Assembly: GCF_020524345.1 (NCBI RefSeq)
Contig: NZ_JAIVLH010000016.1
Location: 1 to 64,000 of the forward strand
Length of the DNA: 64,000 bases
Direction of reading: 5' to 3'
Source: Metabacillus niabensis
GTDB taxonomy: Bacteria > Bacillota > Bacilli > Bacillales > Bacillaceae
The notes under the pieces: model-generated
Database searches by the model: none
The model's input: only the letters and a program-made list of their open reading frames with translations
What the model was told of the DNA's origin: nothing
Made by a program: the position numbers and the translations under genes
Part shown: in pieces, positions 1 through 9,038 of the stretch
Layout: every line of letters begins with the position of its first letter
How positions within the stretch are numbered: the first letter of the stretch is position 1

Positions 1-12
1 TGTATTGAACAT
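1..12 (-). CDS. 5' end of a gene running off the left edge
   Basis: Only the first four codons are inside the window (ATG TTC AAT ACA on the minus strand). The start is supported by a strong Shine-Dalgarno GGGAGGGTG seven to eight bases upstream and by an extended -10 box, TGGTATAAT, whose TATAAT is the complement of 42-47. The product cannot be judged. The gene is transcribed away from the vanZ-like gene, which ends at a hairpin at 94-117. Confidence 0.5.
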
Positions 13-93
13 AAATATCACCCTCCCAATTAGTTATCTATATTATACCAAATTAACGCGGTGAAAAGTTAAAGTATTCAGATAAAAATAATA

Positions 94-117
94 GGCTGCC
101 GAGGTTTCTCGACAGCC
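94..117 (-). terminator. Rho-independent terminator of the vanZ-like gene
   Basis: Read on the minus strand, the hairpin GGCTGTCGAG / CTCGGCAGCC has a short loop and one mismatch and is followed by TATTATTTTTA. It lies about 45 bases beyond the vanZ stop codon. Confidence 0.6.
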
Positions 118-120
118 TGG

Positions 121-150
121 CCACACATCTTAAAAAGATGTGTGGTTTTT
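121..150 (+). terminator. Hairpin with T-run
   Basis: CCACACATCTT and its reverse complement are separated by about four bases and followed by TTTTT on the plus strand. No plus-strand gene precedes it here. It probably supports termination of the convergent minus-strand vanZ transcript, or guards against readthrough from the left. Confidence 0.5.
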
Positions 151-163
151 ACATGCTCCTCTT

Positions 164-730
164 TTAAGCTTCCTTAACTAGACTTACCTTATTAACTAAA
201 CCCTTTAGCGGAGCTACCTTCGTTACTTTTTTAAATAATAAGAAACCTACCACAGCACCAAGTGTATTGGCAATAAGGTCATTAATATCCGAACTTCTCC
301 CATTTCCTAGTGTTGCTTTAATGACTGCTTGAATCACTTCAAAAGATAAGCTAATCAATAATCCATGATAGGCAACCTTTTTCAATGAATGATATTTTTT
401 ATTAAGTAAGGGCAGGTACATGCCAAACGGTACCATCATGATGATATTTAGTAGAAATGTTTTGAGATCAATTGTTACTAGCGGAATAAAATTAATAGAC
501 ATATACCAGGGAATTAGATTTGCGTATTTTCCTATATTTACATCTAAAGGGAAGAAAACTAGATGTACCAAACATAAAAAATAAAGAAAAAAGGATGTTA
601 AAAGGAAAAATTGCCCCAAGCTGTTTTTATTTTTAAGAAACGTTTCAAACATCATAAATAGTAAGATACCAATAAAAGTTGGGACAAGGATATACCACGA
701 ATGAATTGTAAACATAATCGAATCTTCCAC
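164..730 (-). CDS. VanZ family membrane protein
   Basis: The 188-residue product is almost entirely hydrophobic, with about five membrane segments. It carries the VanZ family hallmarks: a segment ending in MMVPFGMYLPLL, a helix with SFEVIQ, and the conserved RSSDINDLIANTLGAVVGF stretch near residues 145-165. VanZ itself gives low-level teicoplanin resistance, but most family members in bacilli have no known role. The GTG start at 730 is chosen because GGAGG lies seven bases upstream. The longer reading frame would begin at 814 without a binding site. The gene stands alone and ends at its own hairpin. Membership of the family is confident; function is unknown. Confidence 0.8.
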   Translation of the reverse strand: MEDSIMFTIHSWYILVPTFIGILLFMMFETFLKNKNSLGQFFLLTSFFLYFLCLVHLVFFPLDVNIGKYANLIPWYMSINFIPLVTIDLKTFLLNIIMMVPFGMYLPLLNKKYHSLKKVAYHGLLISLSFEVIQAVIKATLGNGRSSDINDLIANTLGAVVGFLLFKKVTKVAPLKGLVNKVSLVKEA

Positions 731-1097
731 TATTTTTCCTCCATATTTCAATTTAAAATCTATATGTGAGCAGAATGTATTACGTTCTGGAATATTTACA
801 GTATAGTCAATCATTTTTAAGTTTTTATTAAGAAATGTGCAAGGATTTATTAATCTTCTAGTATAAATTTCTTAAAAAGTATCCATTCAACTAAGAAGAG
901 AATGTTGATGTGCTACGTTCTTTAATAACAAAGGAACTCTTATCAGGAAGGCCTCATTTGAATGATTTAACGAGAGGGGGTAGGGGATCAATAAATCTGT
1001 ATCTCCATAGAGTTAATACCAATAAAAATAGACCGTAACTAAGTACATAGTGAGTGAGATCACCATGACCAGTACAGTCAAACGAGGATAAGTAAGT
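731..1097. other. Gap with one unproven short reading frame
   Basis: No gene with a ribosome binding site is visible in these 367 bases. The minus strand holds a 48-codon hydrophobic reading frame (1013-1159) that enters from the 3' end of the TetR gene; see findings. Nothing else is recognised. Confidence 0.4.
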
Positions 1098-1949
1098 TTA
1101 TTTAGTTGAGTAATATTCTGAAATAAAAGATCGATATGAATCAAGAGTTGGATAACCATCGAAATTTGATAACATACCATGAATAACTGGTAATCTAGGT
1201 TTTTCCTTTCCGATTTCCTCTTTTAATACTTGAAGAGTAATGACTAATTCATCTGACCCCAGTTTTTCTATTTCTTCTTCAAGATTCTTCAGTACATTTG
1301 ACATGGATGGATGATCAGAGAATAAAAAATTAGCCAAAATGGATTCTGCTTTATCCTTTGTTAAGAAGGGTTTGTCTTTATGAATGTCTTTTACAATACT
1401 GTCCAGTCTATTATGCAAAAATTCGGTCAGGCTTTTCAAATCAAAATCATGTGTTGAAAACAATAGAACACCCATATACGATTTAACTATTCCTTCAAGG
1501 ATAATGGTAATATCCCATGAGAACGGCTCAACTTCCGGTCCGTAAATCTCAATGATTCTTTTTCGATAATGCTGATTTGATTCCATTTGCTTTTCAAATA
1601 GAAGCTGTTTAATCGTGTCATTTCTTGGGATAGCCTGCTCTTTAGCCAGCATGACGAGAAGTTCCCGATGGGTAATAAAATGAGAATACAGAGCCATTTG
1701 TTCCCGGATTAACTTATCGCGAGGATTTTGAATGTCTTTTGTTACTTCGGAAAATGCTTTATGAATCATATCAAAATGATGTTGTAGTATGGCTAACAAT
1801 AGATCATCTTTTGATTTAAAGTGTAAGTAAAAAGCACCTTTGGAAATGCCACTTTCTGAAGCAATCTCTTGAACGGAGGTTGCAGAAAATCCCTTACTCG
1901 CAAAAAGTCTCATCCCAACTTCTATAATTTGCATATCTTTCGCTTTCAT
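1098..1949 (-). CDS. TetR/AcrR family transcriptional repressor, YerO-like
   Basis: The 283-residue protein has a typical TetR N-terminal helix-turn-helix. Residues 5-55 contain ASKGFSATSVQEIA and ISKGAFYLHFKSKDDLL. An all-helical ligand-binding domain with an extended C-terminus follows. It is divergent from the RND exporter gene at 2169. B. subtilis has the same arrangement, with yerO beside swrC (yerP). The ATG start follows GGGGG at about eight bases. The intergenic region carries two matching palindromes that are the likely operator, so it probably represses the exporter, possibly itself too, and responds to an exported amphiphile. Family assignment is certain; orthology with YerO is inferred from length and neighbour. 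Confidence 0.85.
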   Translation of the reverse strand: MKAKDMQIIEVGMRLFASKGFSATSVQEIASESGISKGAFYLHFKSKDDLLLAILQHHFDMIHKAFSEVTKDIQNPRDKLIREQMALYSHFITHRELLVMLAKEQAIPRNDTIKQLLFEKQMESNQHYRKRIIEIYGPEVEPFSWDITIILEGIVKSYMGVLLFSTHDFDLKSLTEFLHNRLDSIVKDIHKDKPFLTKDKAESILANFLFSDHPSMSNVLKNLEEEIEKLGSDELVITLQVLKEEIGKEKPRLPVIHGMLSNFDGYPTLDSYRSFISEYYSTK

Positions 1950-2061
1950 AAAAATAACCCCCGGATCCCAAGTTCGAACTTATATTATAACGAATACGGA
2001 ATAAATGTGAAACTTTTGTTAATCATAGCCGTAAATAATGACAAATGGCCTAACAAAAAAA

Positions 2062-2091
2062 TTGACGCATGACTGGCTGGTCAGTTATATT
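2062..2091 (+). promoter_or_regulatory. Sigma-A promoter of the RND exporter with operator in the spacer
   Basis: A -35 box TTGACG (2062-2067) and a -10 box TATATT (2086-2091) are separated by 18 bases. The palindrome at 2070-2083 fills the spacer, so bound repressor would block polymerase. Confidence 0.65.
2070..2083. promoter_or_regulatory. TetR operator, copy 1
   Basis: TGACTGGCTGGTCA is an imperfect palindrome between the -35 and -10 boxes of the exporter promoter. It matches copy 2 at 12 of 14 positions. TetR-type operators of this TGAC/GTCA form are common in exporter control regions. Confidence 0.65.
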
Positions 2092-2101
2092 TAGTTTATT
2101 G

Positions 2102-2115
2102 TGACTAACTGGTCA
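2102..2115. promoter_or_regulatory. TetR operator, copy 2
   Basis: TGACTAACTGGTCA lies 32 bases (about three helical turns) downstream of copy 1, near the expected transcription start. The two sites on one face of the helix suggest cooperative repressor binding. Confidence 0.65.
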
Positions 2116-2168
2116 TTAGCATTTACATTATATCAGAGTAATCGACCTTAATCAAAAGGAAGAGGAAG

Positions 2169-5100
2169 GTGTCATTTTTGAAAAGTTTAGTCAACTTCGT
2201 CCTGAAAAATAAACTTGCTGTATGGTTATTAACGATCATTATAACTGTTGCAGGTTTATATTCCGGGACAAAAATGAAAATGGAAAGTATACCAGATGTA
2301 TCTATTCCGTATTTAATTGTGATGGGGGTTTATCCAGGGGCAACGGCCGAGCAAGTAATGGATGAAATATCGATGCCAATGGAGCAGAATATTGAGGGCC
2401 TTGAAGATGTTGCGGCTGTTTATTCCAATTCTTCAGCAAACGTCGCTCAAGTCCAGGTTGAGTATGAATATGGCGTAGATATGGATGAGAAAAAACGTGA
2501 ACTTGAAGCAGCCATTGATAATATTTCATTACCCGAGGATGCTGAAGAACCAACAATAATGGCTCTTAGTATGAATATGATGCCGGTTGTTGCGTTATCT
2601 ATCAGCAGCACAGAGGGTGATATTGTTGACTTATCTACAACCGTTGAAGAAACAATCCTCCCGGAAATAGAAAAAATAGATGGAGTTGGATCTACAACGA
2701 TTACCGGTCAACATCTTGAGGAAGTTCAATTCACTTACGACCATGCAAAAATGGAAGAGTTAGGCTTAACTGAGGATACTGTTAAGCAAATGGTTCAAGC
2801 AAGTGATATGGCCTTATCTCTAGGCCTGCAGGAATATAAAGAAGGTGAACAAGCTCTTTCTATTGATGGTGATATTAAAACGGTTGAGCAATTAAAAGAG
2901 CTGCTAATTCCTGTTACACCATCAGAGAAAAATCCAAATCCATTTGTGAAATTAGGGGATATTGCAAAGATAGAAACAGTTGGTAAGGTACAATCTATTT
3001 CGCGTACAAATGGGGAAGAAGCTATTTCTGTCCAAATAACAAAAGGACAACAGGCAAACACAGTAGACGTTGTGAATGCTGTGAAAGATTTAATTGCGGA
3101 ACAAGAAGAGGACATAGATGGTTTAGTAATCGATGTTACGTTAGACCAAGCGGAACCAATTGAAGATTCCGTTTTCACGATGGTAGAAAAAGCATTATTC
3201 GGTGGTTTGTTCGCGATCATTATTATTCTTTTATTCCTTCGTGATATTAAATCAACGATTATTTCCATCATATCAATTCCAGTTTCTATTTTTATGGCAT
3301 TTTTGCTTTTAAATTGGCTTGATATAACATTAAACATTATGACATTGGGTGCGATTACGGTTGCGATTGGACGGGTTATCGATGACTCGATTGTTGTAGT
3401 GGAAAATATATATAGAAGGATGCACCTTGAAGAAGAGAAGCTTCGAGGACGTGCGTTGATTCGTGAAGCAACAATTGAGATGTTTAAACCAATTCTTTCT
3501 TCTACACTTGTAACGGTTGCGGTCTTCGCACCACTTATGTTAGTGGGCGGGATGGTTGGTGAGTTATTTAGACCATTTGCTTTAACAATGACATTTGCTC
3601 TTGGTGCATCATTACTTGTTGCGATTACAATTGTGCCGGCGCTCTCTCACTTCTTATTCCGTAAGAAATTATACGGAGAGAAAAAAGCATCGAAGCATAA
3701 AGAGGTTGGAAGAATTGCAACTTGGTATAAAGGTGTTTTAGAAAAAGTACTAAATCATAAAATCATTACATCCTTAATTGCGATCGTATTATTAGTTGGC
3801 TCACTTGCGCTGACTCCTCTAATTGGTTTCAGTTTTATGGGGTCTGAAGAAGAAAAAGTGCTGTATTTGACTTATACACCAGCTACAGGTGAACTTGAAG
3901 ATGAAACGTTAAAAAATCTTGAAGAAGTTGAAAAAGAATTAATGAAGCGTGATGATCTGGAGACTGTTCAATTATCATTTAACAATAGTGATGGTGCAGA
4001 CGCATCCACGATGATGATGGGTGGAGGAAACGGTGCATTAATGTATCTATTCTTTAATGAAGATACGGAAAATTTCTCCGATGTAAAAGAAGAAGTTGAA
4101 GAGTATGTCTTTAACATTGACCAATCAGGTGAATGGAAATCCCAGGACATGATGGGCGGAGGAATGGCAACAAACGAAGTAAGCTATACACTGTATAGTG
4201 AAGATTTAGAAGATTTAAATAAGGCAGTTAATCAAGTAGAGGGCGCATTAAAAGAGGTAGAAAACCTTGAAGATGTAGAATCTGATATGGAAAATCCATA
4301 TGTTGAACATGTGCTGAAAATAGATCACGATGATATTATGCAATATGGTTTAACAACTGGACAAATCGTTGGAGCATTATCAGCTACAGGCTCTGAAGAA
4401 GTGTTAACAACAGTGGAAAATGACGGAGAAGAAATAGATGTTATCGTTCAACGCGAAGAAAAAATGGACGCAACATCAATCGATGAACTACTTGAAACAG
4501 AAATTCCTACTGCTACAGGTTCCACAATGCCTTTATCTGAGCTAGTTAAAACAGAAGAGGGTACAACTTATAACACACTATCCCGTAGTAAAGGGGAATT
4601 TTATGCAACTGTTTCTGGTACAGTAACGACTGAAGATGTTTCAACGGCAACAACTGAAGCAGATGAGAAAATTAATGATTTGGATTTACCTAAAGGTGTA
4701 GAAACTGGAGTCGCTGGTGTTGCGGCTGACATGCAAGAAACATTTACACAACTAGGTATTGCAATGATTGCAGCAATTCTCATTGTTTACTTTATCTTGG
4801 TTGTCACATTTGGTGAAGGTTTAGCACCATTCGCGATTCTTTTCTCATTACCATTTGCCGTAATAGGTTCCTTTGTAGGGCTATGGATCGCCGGTGAAAC
4901 AATTTCTGTATCGGTTATGATGGGGCTATTGATGTTAATCGGTATTGTTGTGACAAACGCGATTGTTCTTGTAGATCGTATTATTCATATGGAACGCGAT
5001 GGAATGTCATTACGTGATGCGATTATTGAAGCAGGAGCTACAAGACTACGCCCGATCTTAATGACAGCTATTGCTACGATTGGCGCGATGATTCCAATGG

Positions 5101-5264
5101 TATTTGAGGGTGCAGGATCAGCCCTAATATCAAAAGGATTAGCCATCACAGTAATTGGTGGTCTAACATCGTCAACCATTTTAACATTAGTCATTGTGCC
5201 GATTGTATATGAGGTACTTTCAAAAATGTTGAAGAAAAATCGTAAAGAAGTTGAAGAAAATTAA
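2169..5264 (+). CDS. swrC: RND family exporter, SwrC/AcrB type
   Basis: This 1031-residue inner membrane exporter has the resistance-nodulation-division architecture. A first membrane helix (about residues 11-31) precedes the porter motif GATAEQVMDEISMPMEQ. Two blocks of six membrane helices are interrupted by two large extracellular porter loops. The first block holds GRVIDDSIVVVENIYR, the helix-4 proton-relay aspartates. The GTG start at 2169 has AAAGGA eight bases upstream; a TTG at 2178 is the alternative. In B. subtilis SwrC exports surfactin and protects against it. Here the substrate is not known. The methionine- and glycine-rich stretch near residue 615 is unusual. The gene is monocistronic, ends at a terminator and is probably repressed by the divergent TetR protein. 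Confidence 0.85.
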   Translation: MSFLKSLVNFVLKNKLAVWLLTIIITVAGLYSGTKMKMESIPDVSIPYLIVMGVYPGATAEQVMDEISMPMEQNIEGLEDVAAVYSNSSANVAQVQVEYEYGVDMDEKKRELEAAIDNISLPEDAEEPTIMALSMNMMPVVALSISSTEGDIVDLSTTVEETILPEIEKIDGVGSTTITGQHLEEVQFTYDHAKMEELGLTEDTVKQMVQASDMALSLGLQEYKEGEQALSIDGDIKTVEQLKELLIPVTPSEKNPNPFVKLGDIAKIETVGKVQSISRTNGEEAISVQITKGQQANTVDVVNAVKDLIAEQEEDIDGLVIDVTLDQAEPIEDSVFTMVEKALFGGLFAIIIILLFLRDIKSTIISIISIPVSIFMAFLLLNWLDITLNIMTLGAITVAIGRVIDDSIVVVENIYRRMHLEEEKLRGRALIREATIEMFKPILSSTLVTVAVFAPLMLVGGMVGELFRPFALTMTFALGASLLVAITIVPALSHFLFRKKLYGEKKASKHKEVGRIATWYKGVLEKVLNHKIITSLIAIVLLVGSLALTPLIGFSFMGSEEEKVLYLTYTPATGELEDETLKNLEEVEKELMKRDDLETVQLSFNNSDGADASTMMMGGGNGALMYLFFNEDTENFSDVKEEVEEYVFNIDQSGEWKSQDMMGGGMATNEVSYTLYSEDLEDLNKAVNQVEGALKEVENLEDVESDMENPYVEHVLKIDHDDIMQYGLTTGQIVGALSATGSEEVLTTVENDGEEIDVIVQREEKMDATSIDELLETEIPTATGSTMPLSELVKTEEGTTYNTLSRSKGEFYATVSGTVTTEDVSTATTEADEKINDLDLPKGVETGVAGVAADMQETFTQLGIAMIAAILIVYFILVVTFGEGLAPFAILFSLPFAVIGSFVGLWIAGETISVSVMMGLLMLIGIVVTNAIVLVDRIIHMERDGMSLRDAIIEAGATRLRPILMTAIATIGAMIPMVFEGAGSALISKGLAITVIGGLTSSTILTLVIVPIVYEVLSKMLKKNRKEVEEN

Positions 5265-5280
5265 TCTTTGAATGACGAGA

Positions 5281-5308
5281 ACCCTCAATCTTTGGATTGA
5301 GGGTTTTA
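5281..5308 (+). terminator. Terminator of the RND exporter gene
   Basis: A perfect stem ACCCTCAATC / GATTGAGGGT with a four-base TTTG loop is followed by TTTTAAT. It begins 16 bases after the stop codon. Confidence 0.8.
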
Positions 5309-5490
5309 ATGTACAGACAAAGTGAAAAAATCGCAATCCACACTAATGTTACACTATTCATGAATCTAATACGGATAGGTTGTGAGGGTCTTTCAACTAA
5401 TTAGTGCAATTTTATTCGCACAATTCATTTTCGGTTTGCGCCCTCCGGTACGTCATATGCTAACCTAAATTTATGGAGGGATGTTGAATA

Positions 5491-6279
5491 ATGGAAAATC
5501 AAGAATCTTTTTTTACAATTAGTGAGTTTGGAAAACGAGCAAGGATCACGGTACGAACATTACGGTTTTATGAAGAAATGGGTTTACTGAAACCAACACA
5601 ACAAAACAGCTCTGGTCATAGGTTATACGGGTTAACTGAATTAGCGAAACTGCAACAAATTCAGTCTCTAAAATTTTTAGGATACTCATTACAGGAAATA
5701 AAAAAAATAATTGAAAATGATACGGATGCTGCTACTCAACTGAATAAATCTTTACCCTTGCAGCATAATCTTCTGACAGAAAAGAGAAACGAGTTAAATC
5801 GTGCAATTGAAGCAGTAGAGCGTGTTCAATTCTTAATCGAAAATGGAAAGTCGATCACGTGGACGGTTTTAAGTTCTTTACTTTTTCAGATGGAACATGA
5901 ACAAGACCAAATGGAATGGGTAAAAGAATATTTTTCAGAAGACATTGCGAAACAATTTTTTTCTCTTCCCAAAAAGCATCGTCAACAATTAGATGTCGAA
6001 ATGTTAGATTGGTTGGCAACGGTGAAAAAATTGATAGAAGATGAAGTTTCACTACAATCGCCAGAAGCATTTGATGTTCTAGTTAAACTAACTGAATTGG
6101 CAACAAAACATGTCGAAAATAAAGAAGAGCTTGCAGATCAACTTGTACAAGCACAGGAAGGAATGGAATCAGATGTCATGAATTTTCAGTTTCCTACTTT
6201 ATTAACACCTAAAGAAGAAGCCTACTTATTGGAAATAGGAAGAGTGATGGAAGCTTTATATAATGAAAATGACGGTTGA
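5491..6279 (+). CDS. MerR family regulator with a TipAS-like effector domain
   Basis: The 262-residue protein starts with a winged helix of MerR type (about residues 6-75): FTISEFGKRARITVRTLRFYEEMGLL, then the HRLYGLTELAKLQQIQSLKFLGYSLQEI segment. A coiled-coil helix (about 90-120) follows. The C-terminal helical half resembles the TipAS drug-binding domain of TipA-type activators. GGAGGG lies ten bases before the ATG. Such proteins often sense amphiphilic or peptide antibiotics, which fits the neighbouring exporter, but no shared operator is seen and it has its own terminator. The MerR part is confident; the TipAS part is moderate. Confidence 0.8.
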   Translation: MENQESFFTISEFGKRARITVRTLRFYEEMGLLKPTQQNSSGHRLYGLTELAKLQQIQSLKFLGYSLQEIKKIIENDTDAATQLNKSLPLQHNLLTEKRNELNRAIEAVERVQFLIENGKSITWTVLSSLLFQMEHEQDQMEWVKEYFSEDIAKQFFSLPKKHRQQLDVEMLDWLATVKKLIEDEVSLQSPEAFDVLVKLTELATKHVENKEELADQLVQAQEGMESDVMNFQFPTLLTPKEEAYLLEIGRVMEALYNENDG

Positions 6280-6329
6280 AATGTTAAAAAGGGTATACGT
6301 AAAGTGTAATGCAATGAATAAAGCTTGTT

Positions 6330-6386
6330 AAACTCTCCTTAAGATAGGTTAAACATAAACAACTGTCTATCTTAAGGGGAGTTTTT
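6330..6386 (+). terminator. Terminator of the merR-type gene
   Basis: The long stem AACTCTCCTTAAGATAG / CTATCTTAAGGGGAGTT has one mismatch and a roughly 20-base loop. It is followed by TTTTTATTTTTT, which overlaps the stop codon of the convergent gene. Confidence 0.75.
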
Positions 6387-8220
6387 ATTTTTTCTTTAAG
6401 AAAGGATAAGATAATACTAGACCTGTAAAATATAAGATGATTAAAAAGTAAACAGGCAGTAAATGGATAAAGGTTGTATAACCGATATAGAAATGCGTCC
6501 CAATACCAGCTATAAATGCAGGTAATGCTCCAATCGCAAGGGTATTCCAAATCCAGTACTCTCCTTTTCTAAACCCCCATAATGAGATCATTAAAACAAG
6601 CAAACCAACACTTACTAGTGCACTTCCAAATCCAGCTCGGTCGTGTGCGATAACAGGAATTAAATTGTTACTTAATGTATCGATCATTTGTGGAGACATA
6701 CACAGGAAGCTTACGTCTGTTGTTATAAACACATTTGTAACACCTATTATGGAAATAACGATACCTCCAACAATGATTGAAAAGCCCAGAATAATAAACA
6801 TGAGTTGTCCATAAAGACCGAGTTTCCATGTTCTATCATTCTTACCATGACTAGAAGCAGGGAAATCGGTAATCTTTTTTCCTTCTCTGAAGCTAAAATA
6901 ATAGATAGGTAATAAGACAAGCCAAAACAAACCATGTAGCCAATCAAAGTACCCAAAGCCGATAAAAAGAAAAATTCCAAGGAAACCTATGATTGCTGCA
7001 CTATGAAACGTAATTTTAGCCCAATGCATACCATATTTTATTCCATGTCGTGCAAGCTGGATATAGATGATTCCGCCGGATATCATCGTGCCGGCTAATG
7101 CCATTCTATCATGGGACATAAATGCCAGGATAAGTGGATTTACTTGTAAGATATCTGCTTTAGTCAGTCCAATAAAGGCTTCATCATAAGGAAGGATAAT
7201 ACTTGTAAAGGCAAAATATAAGGCGATGATACCACCAATTAAGATAGAGAGTCCAAATAGAAATGACCAATACCAGTTTTGGTTATTCTCTTGTTGAATT
7301 TCTTCATATAATAATCGTTCATGAATTCGCTTCGGCAGCCCTGGTCCAGCTTTTACATAGCCATCTGTTAACATGAACAAATCTGCACCGGCACGAGCTA
7401 ATGAAATAGCATCTTCTGGTGTCTCCACTCCACCTGAGGTTATAACAATTAGATCAGGAAATAGAGTTTTAACCCGTTTTAGTGTTTTTGCTAAAAGCTC
7501 ATTTGCAAGTGTGGCTTCATACCAATAGCTGCCGTCAGTTTGACGTGGTGCATTTATCACTGCGCCACCAATACATGAATGTTGTGTTAAATCATTCAAT
7601 TGTCTGTTGATATGATCTAGTTCATCAGGAGAAAAAGACACATAAAAAGAACGATCCAAACACTGTGACCTATTATTTTGGATATATGAGTGTATTTGCT
7701 CGGTTGTTCCAATAAATGCGTCTACATATGGGGTTAAATGTTGCACAATGATTTCCCATTCATTTCTAGTAACTTGTGCATCTATTTTAGCAATGATAGG
7801 AATACGGATATTTAGCCTTGTTAATTTTTTTATCACCAGTTTGAGAGGAACCTTTTCCTGCTGATTTGAAAACAGAAGTTTTCCTTTTTCCCACTTCGGT
7901 TCTTTTTTATCCGAAGGCCCGTATAACACAATGGGTCCTATTTCTAAAAATCCGAAACCTAATTCTTGAAAGGCATTTAAACCTGACATATTTGGATCAA
8001 TATGACCACTTAACCCTACAGGAGAAGAAAATTTTGTATGATACATATTCTTTTGAAGTTCCTGTGGAGGGTTCATATGTCCCAAAAAGCCAATAACAGA
8101 CCTACCTCCAGGAGTGGATGCTATTGTACTCATTGATTTATGAAGAAACTCCCGACTTGTTTTTGCATGGAGCTTATTGAGTAAGAGTTTTTTTATTGGA
8201 TGATAAGACCAGTCCGGCAT
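6385..8220 (-). CDS. Dihydroorotate-dehydrogenase-like barrel fused to a polytopic membrane domain
   Basis: The 611-residue protein has two parts. Residues 1-310 resemble the class 2 dihydroorotate dehydrogenase FMN barrel: SSPVGLSGHIDPNMSGLNAF, LGFGFLEIGPI, IPIIAKIDAQ, then ITSGGVETPEDAISLARAGADL with a phosphate-binding GYVKAGPGLPKRI. Key positions deviate: the usual AGxDKxG is replaced by SGHIDPNMS. Residues 320-611 hold about eight membrane helices with a repeated pattern, SHDRMALAGTMISGG and AHDRAGFGSALVSVG. The ATG at 8220 is preferred since GAAGGTG lies six bases upstream; a GTG at 8229 is possible. It is a single gene. A true pyrimidine role is doubtful because the fold part is diverged and fused. 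The reaction is unknown. Confidence 0.65.
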   Translation of the reverse strand: MPDWSYHPIKKLLLNKLHAKTSREFLHKSMSTIASTPGGRSVIGFLGHMNPPQELQKNMYHTKFSSPVGLSGHIDPNMSGLNAFQELGFGFLEIGPIVLYGPSDKKEPKWEKGKLLFSNQQEKVPLKLVIKKLTRLNIRIPIIAKIDAQVTRNEWEIIVQHLTPYVDAFIGTTEQIHSYIQNNRSQCLDRSFYVSFSPDELDHINRQLNDLTQHSCIGGAVINAPRQTDGSYWYEATLANELLAKTLKRVKTLFPDLIVITSGGVETPEDAISLARAGADLFMLTDGYVKAGPGLPKRIHERLLYEEIQQENNQNWYWSFLFGLSILIGGIIALYFAFTSIILPYDEAFIGLTKADILQVNPLILAFMSHDRMALAGTMISGGIIYIQLARHGIKYGMHWAKITFHSAAIIGFLGIFLFIGFGYFDWLHGLFWLVLLPIYYFSFREGKKITDFPASSHGKNDRTWKLGLYGQLMFIILGFSIIVGGIVISIIGVTNVFITTDVSFLCMSPQMIDTLSNNLIPVIAHDRAGFGSALVSVGLLVLMISLWGFRKGEYWIWNTLAIGALPAFIAGIGTHFYIGYTTFIHLLPVYFLIILYFTGLVLSYPFLKKK

Positions 8221-8229
8221 AAACAGCAC

Positions 8230-8603
8230 CTTCTAAATCTAGTTAATTTTTTTATAAGGGTATCTTTAATTCTAGCATGTAAATCTACTAAGAATAAACG
8301 GTGCGTTTTATAATTAGAATGGTTTCACACACATCGCTGCTTATAATATTTTATTACTTTATAGTGGAGCGCAATGGAACGAACTCATTTTTACCTTTAT
8401 CTTTACATTTTTAAAAAACAAAGTATCAAAAACAGCGGCCATAATATGTAATTAATTTTCAGAAATGATCAGCAGAATATTTAATACATGAGGAATCATG
8501 ATATAATTATGTTTCATAAAGCACTGTAGTAGAACGGAAACATTAAATGCTGGCTCAACTTTTTGAAATGTAGCAATTGTGATAGTAATAGAGGAGGAAG
8601 TAT
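8230..8603. other. Non-coding gap with a dispersed repeat copy
   Basis: This AT-rich region of 374 bases has no supported gene. It contains a 22-base repeat unit at 8363-8384 that recurs at 46141-46162. The ribosome binding site GAGGAGG of the fra homologue lies at its right end. Confidence 0.5.
8363..8384. repeat. Dispersed 22-bp repeat, copy 1
   Basis: The unit AGTGGAG-C-GCAATGGAACG-A-AC differs from copy 2 (46141-46162) at two positions. Both lie in non-coding gaps. Confidence 0.5.
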
Positions 8604-8975
8604 ATGGACGTTTTTGTAAAATATTTAGCAGGTATTGATCATCCCGACCACCGTGAGCGAACAGAGGAAGTTTTAGCATGGGTTGTGGATAGGTTTCCTA
8701 ATTTAGAAGGGCAAATAAAGTGGAATACCCCAATGTTTACAGATCATGGCACATATATTATCGGCTTTTCCACAGCGAAGCAACATATGAGCGTTTCACC
8801 AGAAGAAGTAGGTATTGCACGCTTTTCTGATGACATTGCACAAGCGGGCTACAGTGCTACCAAAGGGTTATTTCGAATTCCTTGGAAAAAGCCGGTGAAT
8901 TACGAATTGCTTGAGAAAATGATTGAATTTAATATCCAGGATAAAGCGGAATATACGAAATTTTGGCGGGAATAG
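8604..8975 (+). CDS. fra: Frataxin-like intracellular iron chaperone (YdhG/Fra, DUF1801)
   Basis: The 123-residue cytosolic protein closely resembles B. subtilis YdhG in length and sequence: [20 protein letters not shown] at the start, [17 protein letters not shown] (about 40-57), [10 protein letters not shown] and a C-terminal KFWRE. Fra, the B. subtilis protein, is described as a frataxin-like donor of iron for iron-sulfur cluster and haem assembly. Acidic and histidine side chains are spread along the chain as in that family. The ATG at 8604 follows GAGGAGG at seven bases. The gene is single and shares a bidirectional terminator with the facing lipoprotein gene. Homology is strong; the iron role is taken from the family. 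Confidence 0.8.
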   Translation: MDVFVKYLAGIDHPDHRERTEEVLAWVVDRFPNLEGQIKWNTPMFTDHGTYIIGFSTAKQHMSVSPEEVGIARFSDDIAQAGYSATKGLFRIPWKKPVNYELLEKMIEFNIQDKAEYTKFWRE

Positions 8976-8987
8976 TACGATTTATGT

Positions 8988-9024
8988 AAAAACGCATGAC
9001 ATAAAAAAATGTCATGCGTTTTTT
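8988..9024. terminator. Bidirectional terminator between fra and the acidic lipoprotein gene
   Basis: The stem AACGCATGACAT / ATGTCATGCGTT has a short A-rich loop. It has TTTTTT on the plus side and T-rich sequence on the minus side, so it can end both convergent transcripts. Confidence 0.8.
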
Positions 9025-9038
9025 CCAACCACTATCGT

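Noticed and set aside
1869-2072. Plus-strand frame in the TetR-exporter control region
   Set aside because: It covers the start of the TetR gene and the operator region and has no ribosome binding site.
2795-3337. Long antisense frame inside the RND exporter gene
   Set aside because: Shadow of a strongly coding gene on the other strand, without binding site or family pattern.
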